Assembly: GCF_001905795.1 (NCBI RefSeq)
Contig: NZ_LIXJ01000036.1
Location: forward strand, 1-62,067
Direction: 5' to 3'
DNA: 62,067 nucleotides
DNA from: Streptomyces sp. CB01580
GTDB taxonomy: Bacteria > Actinomycetota > Actinomycetes > Streptomycetales > Streptomycetaceae
Positions 51,001-59,682 of the stretch are shown here, in pieces. Position numbers and translations under genes: made by a program. The first letter of the stretch is position 1, and every line of letters begins with the position of its first letter. Under the pieces are notes generated by a model. That model did not search any database. It had not been told where the DNA came from and saw nothing but the letters and a program-made list of their open reading frames with translations.

Positions 51001-51291
51001 AACGCAACTACGTCGGCGAAACGTGCATCGGGCCCGGTTTCGGCCGGATCAACACACGGGTGACCCTTTCGCCGAGCAAGGACACCTTCACCGCGTCTCT
51101 CACCGCCGACAAGTTCCCTGCGTGGGAGGTCCTGCGACCTCCACTTCGTTCAGGGCGCACCCCTCGGTGAGGCCAGGATCATAGGCTTCCGCGACCAGAC
51201 CGAGATCGGGGACCTCAGCAGCGGACAGCAGTCCACCTGCACCAGCAAGGGACCCGAGACCCTGCAGTTCACCAACCCCACGTCCTGCTGA
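51001..51291 (+). pseudogene. Unrecognised secreted-type protein relic, frameshifted
   Basis: The plus strand reads RNYVGETCIGPGFGRINTRV, TLSPSKDTFTASLTADKFPA and WEVLR. After a one-base insertion near 51137 it continues DLHFVQGAPLGEARIIGFRD then QTEIGDLSSGQQSTCTSKGP and ends TNPTSC. The beta-rich pattern with two or three Cys suggests a small exported protein. An in-frame TAG near 51000 cuts off any upstream start. Family unknown. Confidence 0.45.
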
Positions 51292-51612
51292 CCCACAGCA
51301 CAACAAGGCGTTCGCCCCGCTGCAACAGGGCGAGGCACCAGGGCAATCTCCCAGCCCGGACCTGCCCGTCCCTGCGGACGGGACCGGGGCGGGGCATTGG
51401 GCCCTACAGCGGGGCGAGGCGGGAGACGCGGTCCAGAGCACGCAGCAACTCGGGCCTGCGGCCGGGGATGTCGTAGGCGAGCAGACCGGCACCTGGAACC
51501 CTCCGCACCTGTCCTGTGTCCCGCAGGCCCGAGCCTGCCGGGACCGCTGGCCGCAGGAGCTGCAAGATCTCATCACGCACCGCCCCATCGGCTTCGCCGA
51601 GGACGGGTGATC
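51292..51612. other. Short region with hairpin and unassigned frame
   Basis: A 7-bp GC-rich hairpin (51365-51382, CCCGTCC/GGACGGG) could terminate transcription. The minus frame from about 51616 to 51404 reads GAVRDEILQLLRPAVPAGSG then LLAYDIPGRRPELLRALDRV, a plausible protein C-terminus that I cannot assign. Confidence 0.3.
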
Positions 51613-52004
51613 ATGCTCCTCGGCACCAACCGTCTGAAAGCCGCCGAGGAGGCTGTCCGCGCCGCACGGACCGGCGACCGGATCACCGTGGTCGTCACGA
51701 CGGCGGACCCGGCCGAGACCGGCCGCCTCAGACAGCTGAGGGTTGGTGACCTCGCCCGGTGCCTGCGGCGCGTGTTCGAACCGGCGCCTGGCCACGCCTC
51801 CGCCTCGTCCTGGACGAGCGCGGTCTGCCAGCGTCGGCCGTCGGTGTACCGGATGCCGACGACGTCACCGAGTACGCGGTACGCGTGCAGCACGGCACAA
51901 TCGTCACCCGAGCCCAAGGACCCCGCGCCGCCCATGGAGCGGCCACCTTCGATCTCACGACCGCAGATGTCTCCCACACCGCACCCGATGGGGCCGCGCC
52001 ATGA
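51613..52004 (+). pseudogene. Hypothetical first gene of the dikinase operon, frameshifted
   Basis: ATG 51613 encodes MLLGTNRLKAAEEAVRAART, GDRITVVVTTADPAETGRLR. Near 51765 the gene-like frame changes to RTGAWPRLRLVLDERGLPAS, DADDVTEYAVRVQHGTIVTR and ends at 52004, overlapping the next ATG. The two parts joined would give about 130 residues with an alternating beta/alpha pattern. I do not recognise the family. The overlap with the winged-helix gene suggests it was part of that operon. Confidence 0.5.
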
Positions 52005-52633
52005 CCCAGCCTGTATCATCCCACGCGACCAGCACCGACCTGCTGGTGCTTCACACCCTCCGCTGCATCGGCTTCTCCGGCCTCTCCGGGGTGGCCAGGG
52101 CGTCGGGACTCCCCGAGTCCGACGTCGAATCGGAACTGATCGACCTCGCCGTGGCCGGACTCGTCACCCATACCGCCGGCGACTTCGGCGGATGGGGCCT
52201 TACTGAGGAGGGCCGAGCCGCAGACGCCGAGCAGATCGCCGACGAGTTGGAGGAAGCCGGAGCCCGGGCCCGACTGACCGCGGCGTTCGACCGGTTCCTG
52301 GTGCTCAACCCCGAACTGCTCGATCTCTGCACGGCATGGCAGACCCGCACCGTAGACGGCTCCATGACGATGAACGACCACAGCGACCCCTCCTACGACG
52401 CCCAGGTGCTCGACCGGTTCATGGAGTTCCACCAGCGTGCCGACCCCCTCTACGCCGAGCTGTCCGAGGCGCTGCTCCGTTTCCAGCGCTACCCCGTCCG
52501 GCTCGCCGACGCGCTCGCCCGGGCGAGGGCCGGCGCTCTGGAGTACGTGACGGACAGCACGTCCTCGTATCACACCGTGTGGTTCCAGCTGCACGAGGAC
52601 CTGCTGGCCACCCTCGGCATCCCGCGCCATTGA
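52001..52633 (+). CDS. Winged-helix-like protein of the dikinase operon
   Basis: 210 aa. The N-terminal ~75 residues (LVLHTLRCIGFSGLSGVARA, VESELIDLAVAGLVTHTAGD, GWGLTEEGRAADA) form a MarR/ArsR-like winged helix. The remainder is helical and acidic (FMEFHQRADPLYAELSEALL, TSSYHTVWFQLHEDLLATLG). ATG 52001 overlaps the preceding frame. A dikinase-like gene follows 77 bp later. Such proteins precede PEP/pyruvate-dikinase-like genes in other Streptomyces (recall, unverified). It may regulate the operon or be a protein partner; DNA binding is inferred from the fold only. Confidence 0.75.
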   Translation: MTQPVSSHATSTDLLVLHTLRCIGFSGLSGVARASGLPESDVESELIDLAVAGLVTHTAGDFGGWGLTEEGRAADAEQIADELEEAGARARLTAAFDRFLVLNPELLDLCTAWQTRTVDGSMTMNDHSDPSYDAQVLDRFMEFHQRADPLYAELSEALLRFQRYPVRLADALARARAGALEYVTDSTSSYHTVWFQLHEDLLATLGIPRH

Positions 52634-52710
52634 ATCCGCCACCCGCCGCCCCGCGCACGGCGCAGACCCCACAGCCGAACCAGCAGAGGCGACGCAGAGA
52701 GGACCATGCG

Positions 52711-54357
52711 ATGACCTGGATTCACCCGATTTCGGCCGAGGTCGAGGAGACGGCGGAAGTCCTCGGCGGCAAGGCACTCGGTCTCGTCGTGCTCCGCCGT
52801 CTGGGACTGCCCGTGCCGCCGGGCTTCGTCATCAGCACGGAGGCGTGCCGCGCCTTCCTCCGTACCGGACGGCTGCCCAGCGGCCTCGCCGCCGAACTGG
52901 CGGCCGCCGTCGACGGCCTCGAAGCCACCACGCACCGCAGGCTCGGCGGTCCACAGCGGCCGCTTGCGGTGTCCGTCCGCTCCGGCGGCAGCGTGTCGAT
53001 GCCCGGCATGATGAGCACCGTCCTCAACCTCGGGCTCACCACCGAGGCGACCACCACCCTGGCCGACGAGACGGGCGACCTGCGGTTCGCACTCGACTCA
53101 CGGCTGAGGTTTCTGACCAGCTTCGCCTCCGAGGTCGCCGGCGTGGGCCCGGAGAGCCTGGCGGTCATCCACCGTGCGCTCGCCGGACAGGACGCCGACA
53201 CGAGCCGCCTCGCCGAGGCGATCCAGAACGTCGAGCAGCTCATCGCAGAACGCAGCGGCGACAACGCGCCCGAGGACGCCACCCGCCAGTTGGAGCTCGC
53301 CGTCGAGGCAGTGTTCTCGTCGTGGAACACACCGCGCGCGAAGACCTACCGCGAACTGCACGGCATCCCGCACGACCTCGGCACCGCCGTGATCGTACAG
53401 GCGATGGTGTTCGGCAATCGTGACCAACGCAGCGGGACGGGCGTCGCGTTCAGCCGTGATCCCAACACCGGCGAGCATGTCCCGTTCGGTGAGGCCCTGT
53501 TCGGCCGCCAAGGCGAAGACGTCGTCTCGGGCTCGTCACTGGCCGAGCCCCTGAGCGAACTGGCCGACCGGGAACCCGAGGTGTGGACCCGTCTGCTGTC
53601 CGCCCTGACCCGGCTCGAGGAGAACTACCGCGACGCGTGCTACGTCGAGTTCACCTTCGAGGCGGGCGAACTGTGGATCCTGCAGGTGCGCCGCGGGCGG
53701 TTCGTCGGGCGTGCCGCAGTCCGGGTCGCGGTCGACCTGGCCGACGCGGGAACGATCGGGCGCGACGAGGCGCTGCTCCGCGTTTCACCGCAGCACCTCA
53801 CCCACGTACGTACGCCCCGGATCACGGCGATCGAACCCCGCGACCTGTTCACCCGAGGGCTGGGCGCCTCCCCGGGAGTCGCTGTCGGCCAAGTGGCGAC
53901 CACCGCCGACAGCGCGGCCCGGCTCGCCGCGGGAGGGCCGGTCGTCCTGCTGCGCCCCGAAACCTCCCCGCTCGACATGCACGGCCTGGCCGCCGCCGCC
54001 GGGGTGGTCACCGCTCGCGGCGGCCCGACAAGTCATGCGGCCGTGGTGGCACGTTCGATGGGGAAACCCGCCGTCGTGGGTGCCGCGAACCTCACCGTCG
54101 ACGCCGCCGACGGCTGCGTCCGGGCAGGCGGACGCCCCCTGCCCGAAGGCACCCTCATCGCCGTTGACGGAACGGGCGGAGAGGTCGTCGTCGGCGAGCC
54201 CCGCATCGCCGCGTCCTCGACCGACCCACAGCTGCACCGGCTGCTGGGCTGGGCCGACGACGTCGCGGGCGACAGGACCACGGGCCGCAACGAAGCCGAA
54301 CGCCTCACCTCGGCACAGGCCGCCCTCCGGCGGACCGGCGACGGACCGGCGAACTGA
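52711..54357 (+). CDS. Pyruvate-phosphate-dikinase-like enzyme lacking the PEP/pyruvate barrel
   Basis: 548 aa. It has the N-terminal ATP-grasp-like nucleotide domain (about 1-350: EVLGGKALGLVVLRRLGLPV, SVRSGGSVSMPGMMSTVLNL, GTGVAFSRDPNTGEH, LWILQVRRGR) and the swivel phosphohistidine domain (about 390-510: GLGASPGVAVGQVATTADS, GGPTSHAAVVARSMGKPAV, catalytic His about 442). Full dikinases have about 880 residues with a C-terminal TIM barrel; here the frame ends naturally after the swivel. It could phosphorylate its own His from ATP, but its acceptor must be another protein or small molecule, as in rifampin phosphotransferase-like relatives. Confidence 0.9.
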   Translation: MTWIHPISAEVEETAEVLGGKALGLVVLRRLGLPVPPGFVISTEACRAFLRTGRLPSGLAAELAAAVDGLEATTHRRLGGPQRPLAVSVRSGGSVSMPGMMSTVLNLGLTTEATTTLADETGDLRFALDSRLRFLTSFASEVAGVGPESLAVIHRALAGQDADTSRLAEAIQNVEQLIAERSGDNAPEDATRQLELAVEAVFSSWNTPRAKTYRELHGIPHDLGTAVIVQAMVFGNRDQRSGTGVAFSRDPNTGEHVPFGEALFGRQGEDVVSGSSLAEPLSELADREPEVWTRLLSALTRLEENYRDACYVEFTFEAGELWILQVRRGRFVGRAAVRVAVDLADAGTIGRDEALLRVSPQHLTHVRTPRITAIEPRDLFTRGLGASPGVAVGQVATTADSAARLAAGGPVVLLRPETSPLDMHGLAAAAGVVTARGGPTSHAAVVARSMGKPAVVGAANLTVDAADGCVRAGGRPLPEGTLIAVDGTGGEVVVGEPRIAASSTDPQLHRLLGWADDVAGDRTTGRNEAERLTSAQAALRRTGDGPAN

Positions 54358-54435
54358 CGGCGTTCATGCGGGGCGCGCGACTCGGCGCGAACGTCCTTCA
54401 CCACCAGTAGACGAAGAGCGTTCTTGTTTCCTGCA

Positions 54436-54560
54436 CCCTGGTCTTCTGAGTCTGGAGTTCTGTTCAAATATGAGGCGAGACGCTCGAGGATCTCGTCGGC
54501 GGTCTTGGTCCCGACGCAGGGTCTGGGATCGGTGTTCCAGACGGCGATCCGGTCGCGGAG
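54436..54560 (-). mobile_element. IS630-family transposase, C-terminal relic
   Basis: The minus frame reads IAVWNTDPRPCVGTKTADEI then LERLASYLNRTPDSED. This is the terminal segment of IS630 transposases (usual form WNxNPRPFxWTKTADEIL). Trp is changed to Gly in CVGTK. The DDE core is absent: the right side is cut by the IS6 element. The family is the one whose target is CTAG, as in the MITE at 56797. Confidence 0.75.
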
Positions 54561-54596
54561 CCGCGGCGGTGCACGTGAGCCTTGACCGACCCGGAC

Positions 54597-55457
54597 GGCG
54601 CTGTCACGTTGTTGAGTGTGTGCGTGCCTGACGGTGTGTCGGGTGTGGTGGGGCCGGGTTCCGGTTCCGTGCTCAGGCCGCAGCAGGCAGGCCGGCGACG
54701 CCGGTGATCTGATCCCAGATAGCGAAGCGGTGATCATCTCGGTGCGGTAGTGGGCGACGGTCATCAGGTGGCGGCGGGGCCTGAAGTGGGGTGAGATACC
54801 GCTGAACGCGGCCAGGCACTGCTGGGCTCCGCCGACGCTGCGGAAGCCTTTCATTGCGCGTTCGTGCTGCCGGGTGGGCTGATGACTGTTCTCGGCCCGG
54901 TTGTTCAGGCCCTTGTGGGAACGGTGCTCGACGGAGGGCATGACCTCGCGGTGGGCCGCGCCGTAGGAGCGGAGCTTGTGGTGACGATCACCCGCGGCAC
55001 CGAGCATGTATTCTTGAGCAGTTTGCGGAAGAAGCGCCGGGCTGAGGCCTTGTCCCTTCGGCCCTGGAGAAGGATGTCGAGCACGTTGCCGTCGGCGTCG
55101 ACGGCCCGCCACAAGTACTTCAGCTCACCGTTGATCTTCACGAAGACCTCGTCCAGGTGCCATTTGGCCCCGGGACGGGGCCGCCTCCGGCACAGGGAGT
55201 TGGCATAGGCCTGCCCGAACTTCGCGCACCAGCGGCGGACCGTCTCGTGAGAGACGATCACACCGCGCTCGAGCATCAGCTCCTCGACCTCCCGGAAGCT
55301 GAGCGGGAAGCGGAAGTACAGCCACACGCAGTGGGAGATGATCTCTACCGGGTATCGGTGCCCCTTGTACGACGGCGGCGCGGACGAAACGAGCGAACCC
55401 CTCCCGGCACGATCAACCACAAGATCATCTCAGGCGGTCAGCCAACGTGACAATGCC
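54597..55457 (-). mobile_element. IS6-family insertion sequence, frameshifted transposase
   Basis: Terminal inverted repeats GGCGCTGTCACGTTG (54597-54611) and its near complement (55443-55457) match at 13 of 15 positions and bound 861 bp, the normal IS6 size. The transposase (55420 down to 54673) reads PSYKGHRYPVEIISHCVWLY, FREVEELMLERGVIVSHETV, KWHLDEVFVKINGELKYLW. After a frameshift near 54990 it continues KLRSYGAAHREVMPSVEHRS, ENSHQPTRQHERAMKGFRS, and after another near 54735 RFAIWDQITGVAGLPAAA. DDE residues are present but the frame is broken twice. Flanking 8-bp sequences differ, so no target duplication remains. Confidence 0.9.
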
Positions 55458-56220
55458 CGTCCAGATACTTCGGTCGTCGCGGCGGGGCGGAGACCCGGTT
55501 TGGGAAATCGTTCGCAAGGCCCCGGTAACCGTCGTCCACCTCTGCCTTCACGCCGGGGTGGAAGCGGAACTGCTCGGCGATGCCCTCGGTGCGCACGCAG
55601 GTCTGGTCATGCATCCGGCCCGGACGTACCGCTCCGGACCACAGGGTCCGGCCCTGCCCATCGCTGATCGTGGTCGTCTTGACCGTGTTCTGCTTGCGCT
55701 TGCCCGACACAAACGCACGTCGGCCGGGACGGTGTGCTTTGGGGCGCCTCACCTGGGTCTCCATCCCGTCGATCCGCAGGGTCACCCCCTCGGCCTCGGT
55801 ATAGGCGAACACGCCCTCCAATGTGCGCAGCCGCAGCCCGGGGCGCTGCTGCACCGCGAACCCGCGGGCCGCGAGTAGTGGCCTCACCTCTGCCACCGCC
55901 CGGCCGATCGTCGACTTGCCCACCTGGTAGATGACGCCCAGCGCCTCATAGGTGAGCCCGGTCCGCAGGTGCACCAGCGTGGCCAGCAGCCGGTCGGTGA
56001 ACACCAGCTCGTACTTCGGCCCGGCCCCCGCCTCACGTCGGCGCGAACCCTGACGACGGCCATGGCGTTCGGACTCGCAGCGGGCCTCCCAGCGCGCAGC
56101 GAGCTCCGTGACCAGCTCGCCCAAGAGCCACTCCGGGACACCGCAGAGGGCGGGATGCGCCATCACAACCCGGATGACTCGCACCAACACCCCGATGTCC
56201 CCAGCCGTGACGAAGATCAT
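55458..56220 (-). mobile_element. IS5-family (ISL2/IS1031-like) transposase, truncated by the IS6 element
   Basis: ATG 56220 begins MIFVTAGDIGVLVRVIRVVM. An HTH region TDRLLATLVHLRTGLTYEAL follows, then the DDE nuclease: VTLRIDGMETQVRRPK (first Asp), VKTTTISDGQGRTLWSGAVR, VKAEVDDGYRGLANDFPN (second Asp). The frame enters the IS6 end at about 55457 right after VSAPPRRPK. The part with the catalytic Glu is absent on the far side of the IS6, where an IS630 relic is found instead. So IS6 action also deleted adjacent DNA. Confidence 0.85.
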
Positions 56221-56284
56221 CAATCGCGGAAGGGCCCGTAAATCCAGGTGTCCCCTCCCGACCGCCCCGGTAGCGTGCGCAAGC

Positions 56285-56800
56285 ATGACATCGGAACTGG
56301 AACGCCCCCCGCTCCAAGCGGACGAACGCACCGCGCTCATCGGCTGGCTGGACCTGCAGCGGCAGATCCTGCGCTGGAAATGCGAGGGGCTGAGCGATGA
56401 GGACGCGCACCGCCCGGCCATCCCGACCTCACCGGCCATGACGATGGCCGGTCTCATTTCCCACATGCGCTGGACCGAGCACATGTGGCTGGAGGTGCTG
56501 TTCCTCGGCGGCGACAAGAAGCAGAACCCGTCGTTCGACGAGTCGAGCGAGGACGCCGACTGGCACACCGACGGCCGCCCCCTCGCCGAGCTCCTCGCGG
56601 AGTACGAGGCCCAGTGCGCCCGCAGCAACGAGATCGTCGCCGCGGCCTCCCTGGACGACGTCGGCCGACACCCCGACTTCCGCTCCGGCAGCGCCAACCT
56701 CCGCTGGATGCTGATCCACCTCGTCGAGGAGACGGGGCGGCACGCGGGACACGCGGACATCGTCCGAGAGCTACTCGACGGCACGAAGGGCTATTACTAG
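56285..56800 (+). CDS. DinB-family protein
   Basis: 171-aa four-helix-bundle protein of the DinB/DUF664 type. Metal-binding His are expected in TMAGLISHMRWTEHMWLEVL (H60, H66) and in ETGRHAGHADIVRELLDG. Actinobacterial members use mycothiol as cofactor (maleylpyruvate isomerase and S-transferase relatives), so a detoxifying thiol transferase is plausible; not tested here. ATG 56285 is the start; upstream frame is non-homologous. The TAG stop is inside the CTAG target of a MITE, so the last one or two residues may have been changed by that insertion. Confidence 0.9.
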   Translation: MTSELERPPLQADERTALIGWLDLQRQILRWKCEGLSDEDAHRPAIPTSPAMTMAGLISHMRWTEHMWLEVLFLGGDKKQNPSFDESSEDADWHTDGRPLAELLAEYEAQCARSNEIVAAASLDDVGRHPDFRSGSANLRWMLIHLVEETGRHAGHADIVRELLDGTKGYY

Positions 56801-56962
56801 TGCCGTGACCGGCAAGGTTTGCCCCGTCGCACCGCCCGGCACGCACGCTCGCGGCGTTGGCCGAAAGCCCACGTAGCCCGCTACGAGGGCTTTCGACCGC
56901 CTTGCGATCGCACGCACCCGACGACGCTCCTTCCGGGCAAACCTTGCCGGTCACGGCACTAG
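56797..56962. mobile_element. 166-bp MITE with 28-bp perfect inverted ends (IS630-type target CTAG)
   Basis: Bases 56797-56824 are the exact complement of 56935-56962. Both ends are CTAG, the preferred target of IS630/Tc1-type elements, which duplicate TA. The interior has a second, nested hairpin at 56862-56895: CGAAAGCCC pairs with GGGCTTTCG, then a mismatch, then CGTAG with CTACG around a CCCG loop. No coding capacity. A partial copy is at 37141-37282. An IS630 relic in the same window (54436) may be related to the former mobilising enzyme, but its ends are lost. Confidence 0.85.
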
Positions 56963-57277
56963 CGCGACTCCACGTAGCGGGCCCTTGCCTCAGGAGCCAG
57001 GCCAACACGCCTCACGACCAATCGCGGGGTAGCCCGTAATCCTTCGCCCAGTGCTGGGTCGTCTTCGACGGCTTACAGTACGTCAGGACTGGCCTGCCGG
57101 CGATCTGGTCGAGGCACCGGCTGCTGTCCAGGTGCACGACGGTGCTGCTGGTACCCGTGCGCCAGCTCTGGCTGGACGTGGAACTCAAGTTCGATCTCAT
57201 CGAGCCGAGCCTGGCCGAGGAGGGCCGCCCGTCCGGCGGGCGTCGGAGCGAACAGCTCCTGGCTCCAAAATTGCCGG
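56963..57277. other. Short region with unassigned minus-strand fragments
   Basis: The minus strand reads ELFAPTPAGRAALLGQARLD then EIELEFHVQPELAHG (57265-57160), and in another frame CLDQIAGRPVLTYCKPSKTT then HWAKDYGLPRDWS with a stop near 57014. They look protein-like but I cannot assign them. They sit immediately downstream of the response-regulator gene. Confidence 0.3.
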
Positions 57278-57997
57278 CTATCGGCAGGGGTTGGCGGTGT
57301 CAGCGGACTCGCCCGGTGAGACGAGTCCTGTCTCGTAGGCGAGGACGACGGCCTGGGCCCGGTCGCGCAGGGTCAGTTTGGCGAAGATCCGGGCCACGTG
57401 GGTCTTCACTGTCGCCTCACTGAGCGTCAGTTCGCATGCCAGTTCGGAATTGGAAAGACCTCGGCCCATGAGCGTCAGTACCTCGCGCTCGCGCGGCGTC
57501 AGCGCGGCCAGGTCTCGGTGGACGGTTGGGGTTGCGAGACCCGAACCGGTTCTGGGGGCGCTGGGGGCGAAGCGCTCCACCAGGCGGCGGGTGATCGAGG
57601 GTGCGAGTAGGGCGTCACCGGTGTCGACCAGGCGTACGGCGGTGGCCAGATGCGCGGGGGTGACGTCCTTGAGCAGGAATCCGCTGGCTCCGGCGGCGAG
57701 GGCGGTGTAGACGTAGTGGTCGAGGTCGAAGGTGGTCAGCATGATCACCCGGCAGTCCGGGGCCTGCGCGAGTATGCGGCGGGCGGCTTCCAGGCCGTCC
57801 ATGACGGGCATTCGGATGTCCATCAGTACGACGTCGGGCCGCAGCCTCAGCACGGTGGCCACGGCCTCGGCTCCGTCGCCGGCTTCGCCCACCACGTCGA
57901 TGCCGCGGGCGGACAGGATCAGGCGGAAGCCGGTGCGGACCAGCTCCTGGTCGTCGGCGATCACGACGCGAGGGGCGGGTTCGGTGTGCGTCGTCAT
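57278..57997 (-). CDS. NarL/LuxR-family response regulator
   Basis: 239 aa.Receiver domain: D15 and D16 (VIADDQ), phospho-acceptor D60 (VLMDIRMP), T in MLTTFD and K in GFLLKDV. C-terminal LuxR-type HTH: LTPREREVLTLMGRGLSNSE then LTLSEATVKTHVARIFAKLT. It is co-transcribed with the histidine kinase: its ATG overlaps the kinase stop (ATGA). The divergent ABC transporter genes at 58972-61988 are the likely target, as in many Streptomyces pairs that sense cell-envelope antibiotics. Confidence 0.95.
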   Translation of the reverse strand: MTTHTEPAPRVVIADDQELVRTGFRLILSARGIDVVGEAGDGAEAVATVLRLRPDVVLMDIRMPVMDGLEAARRILAQAPDCRVIMLTTFDLDHYVYTALAAGASGFLLKDVTPAHLATAVRLVDTGDALLAPSITRRLVERFAPSAPRTGSGLATPTVHRDLAALTPREREVLTLMGRGLSNSELACELTLSEATVKTHVARIFAKLTLRDRAQAVVLAYETGLVSPGESADTANPCR

Positions 57998-58869
57998 GGC
58001 CGGTCCAGCGGGATCCGGGCGCGGACTCGGTAGCCGCCGCCGAGGCGGCGGCGGGCGTCAAGGTCGCCGCCGTAGACGGCGACCCGCTCCCGCAGGCCGA
58101 GCAGCCCGCGTCCCGTTCCGTCTGCCTGGCCCGGGACCGGCTCTTTCCGCGCGGGCCGGCTGTCCGACAGGATGCTCGGTCCGCTGTTCAGCACCTCGAC
58201 TCGCAGGTAGTGGTCCGCGTATCGCACCGTCACCTCGGCTTTCGCTCCGTCCCCGTGTTTGAGGGCATTGGTCAGGGCCTCCTGGATGATCCGGTAGGCG
58301 GTGACATCGATCCCGGTCGGCAGCGGGCGCGGCTCACCCGAGATGCGCATCTCCACGGGCAGGCCGGCAAAGGCGATCCGGTCGATCAGCGGGCTGAGCC
58401 GGCTCAAGCTCGGCTGCGGTGACAGGTCCATATCGTAGGGCTCGTCGTCGCCGTTCTGCGCGGGTGCGAGCAGGCCGAGCAGGTGCCGCAGCTCGGTCAT
58501 CGTGTTCCGCCCGGCGGTCTCGACGGCGCTCATCGCCGCAGCCGCCTCGTCAGGCATCGTGGCCAGCACCTCGCGGGCGGCTCCGGCCTGGACCACCATG
58601 AGGCTCACGTTGTGGCTGACGATGTCGTGGAGCTCGGCGGCGATCCTGGCCCGCTCGGCGTCGACCGCGGTCCGCGTCGCGCTCTCGCGCTCCCGCTCCA
58701 GCAGCCAGCCGCGCTCCTCGATGGCCGCCTGGTGCAGCCGCCGCGCCCGGACCGCCGCCACGCACAGACACCCAGCGGCGCCAACTGCCGCCGCCAGGGC
58801 GATGACCAGCCAGATCGTCCAGGATCCCCACACCGGATCATCTTCGCAGCTGCACGACGCGCCCCGCAT
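57994..58869 (-). CDS. HisKA_3-type sensor histidine kinase
   Basis: 291 aa with one N-terminal membrane helix (WTIWLVIALAAAVGAAGCLC) and no extracellular sensor domain, a layout seen in intramembrane-sensing kinases. The H-box is AERARIAAELHDIVSHNVSL with phospho-acceptor His81; the ATPase domain has TAYRIIQEALTNALKHGDGA (N-box) and GRGLLGLRERVAVYGGDLDA. ATG 58869 or GTG 58833 may start it. It precedes the response regulator in an operon and is 102 bp from the divergent ABC genes. It likely senses transport flux or an envelope-active compound through the permease. Confidence 0.92.
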   Translation of the reverse strand: MRGASCSCEDDPVWGSWTIWLVIALAAAVGAAGCLCVAAVRARRLHQAAIEERGWLLERERESATRTAVDAERARIAAELHDIVSHNVSLMVVQAGAAREVLATMPDEAAAAMSAVETAGRNTMTELRHLLGLLAPAQNGDDEPYDMDLSPQPSLSRLSPLIDRIAFAGLPVEMRISGEPRPLPTGIDVTAYRIIQEALTNALKHGDGAKAEVTVRYADHYLRVEVLNSGPSILSDSRPARKEPVPGQADGTGRGLLGLRERVAVYGGDLDARRRLGGGYRVRARIPLDRP

Positions 58870-58971
58870 CAGCCCCCGGAGGCAGCTCCGTACATCCCCG
58901 GGATGACCTGCCCGGACGAATACATCCGGGGGGTGACGCCCCGTCCGCAGACTCCGTCCTAAGTTCGAGCC

Positions 58972-59682
58972 ATGACAACCGAACATGGCAGTGCCCGGCA
59001 CGTGGTGGTGCGGCTGGACGGCGTGCACAAGGAGTACGGCGACGCGAAGGCCCTGGACGGCCTGTCGCTCGAGATCAGGGCGGGGGACGCGGTCGCCGTC
59101 ATGGGCCCCTCCGGCTGCGGCAAGTCCACCTTGCTCAACATGGTGGCCGGCCTGGACCGGCCGACCTCGGGCGCAGTCGAGGTGCAGGGTCATGACCTCG
59201 GGAAACTGAACGAGACCGGCTTGGCGCTGTTCCGGCGGCGGAACATCGGCATGATCTTCCAGTTCTTCAACCTCATCGACGATCTGCCCGCCCTGGACAA
59301 TGTGGCGCTGGCCGCGCAGCTGACCGGCACCCCGGCCCGGCAGGCGCGCCGCCGTGCCTTGGAGCTCCTGGACGAACTCGGTGTCGCCGAACGCCGGAAC
59401 AACTATCCTGCGACGCTCAGCGGCGGCGAGCGGCAACGGGTCGCCGTCGCACGGGCGTTGATGAACCGCCCGGCCCTGCTGCTTGCCGACGAGCCGACCG
59501 GCGCCCTCGACAGCCGGTCGGGCGAGCAGGTGATGGATCTGCTGATCGACCTCAACCAGATCGGCCAGACCCTGTTGATCGTCACCCACGACCCGCAGCT
59601 GGCTACCCGCTGCGCCAGCCGGCTGATCGAAGTCGCCGACGGCCGGGTCGCCCGCGAGAGCACGCTGGCGGCGACCGCGTGA
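58972..59682 (+). CDS. ABC transporter ATP-binding protein (MacB/BceA-like)
   Basis: 236 aa. Walker A GPSGCGKST (45-53), Q-loop in MIFQFFNLIDDLPALDNVAL, signature LSGGERQRVAVARALM, Walker B LLLADEPTGALDS and H-loop in LIVTHDPQLA. The MacB/LolD/BceA subgroup works with FtsX-like permeases in mechanotransmission or efflux. The permease gene starts inside its stop (GTGA). The 102-bp gap to the divergent kinase gene holds both promoters. Confidence 0.95.
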   Translation: MTTEHGSARHVVVRLDGVHKEYGDAKALDGLSLEIRAGDAVAVMGPSGCGKSTLLNMVAGLDRPTSGAVEVQGHDLGKLNETGLALFRRRNIGMIFQFFNLIDDLPALDNVALAAQLTGTPARQARRRALELLDELGVAERRNNYPATLSGGERQRVAVARALMNRPALLLADEPTGALDSRSGEQVMDLLIDLNQIGQTLLIVTHDPQLATRCASRLIEVADGRVARESTLAATA

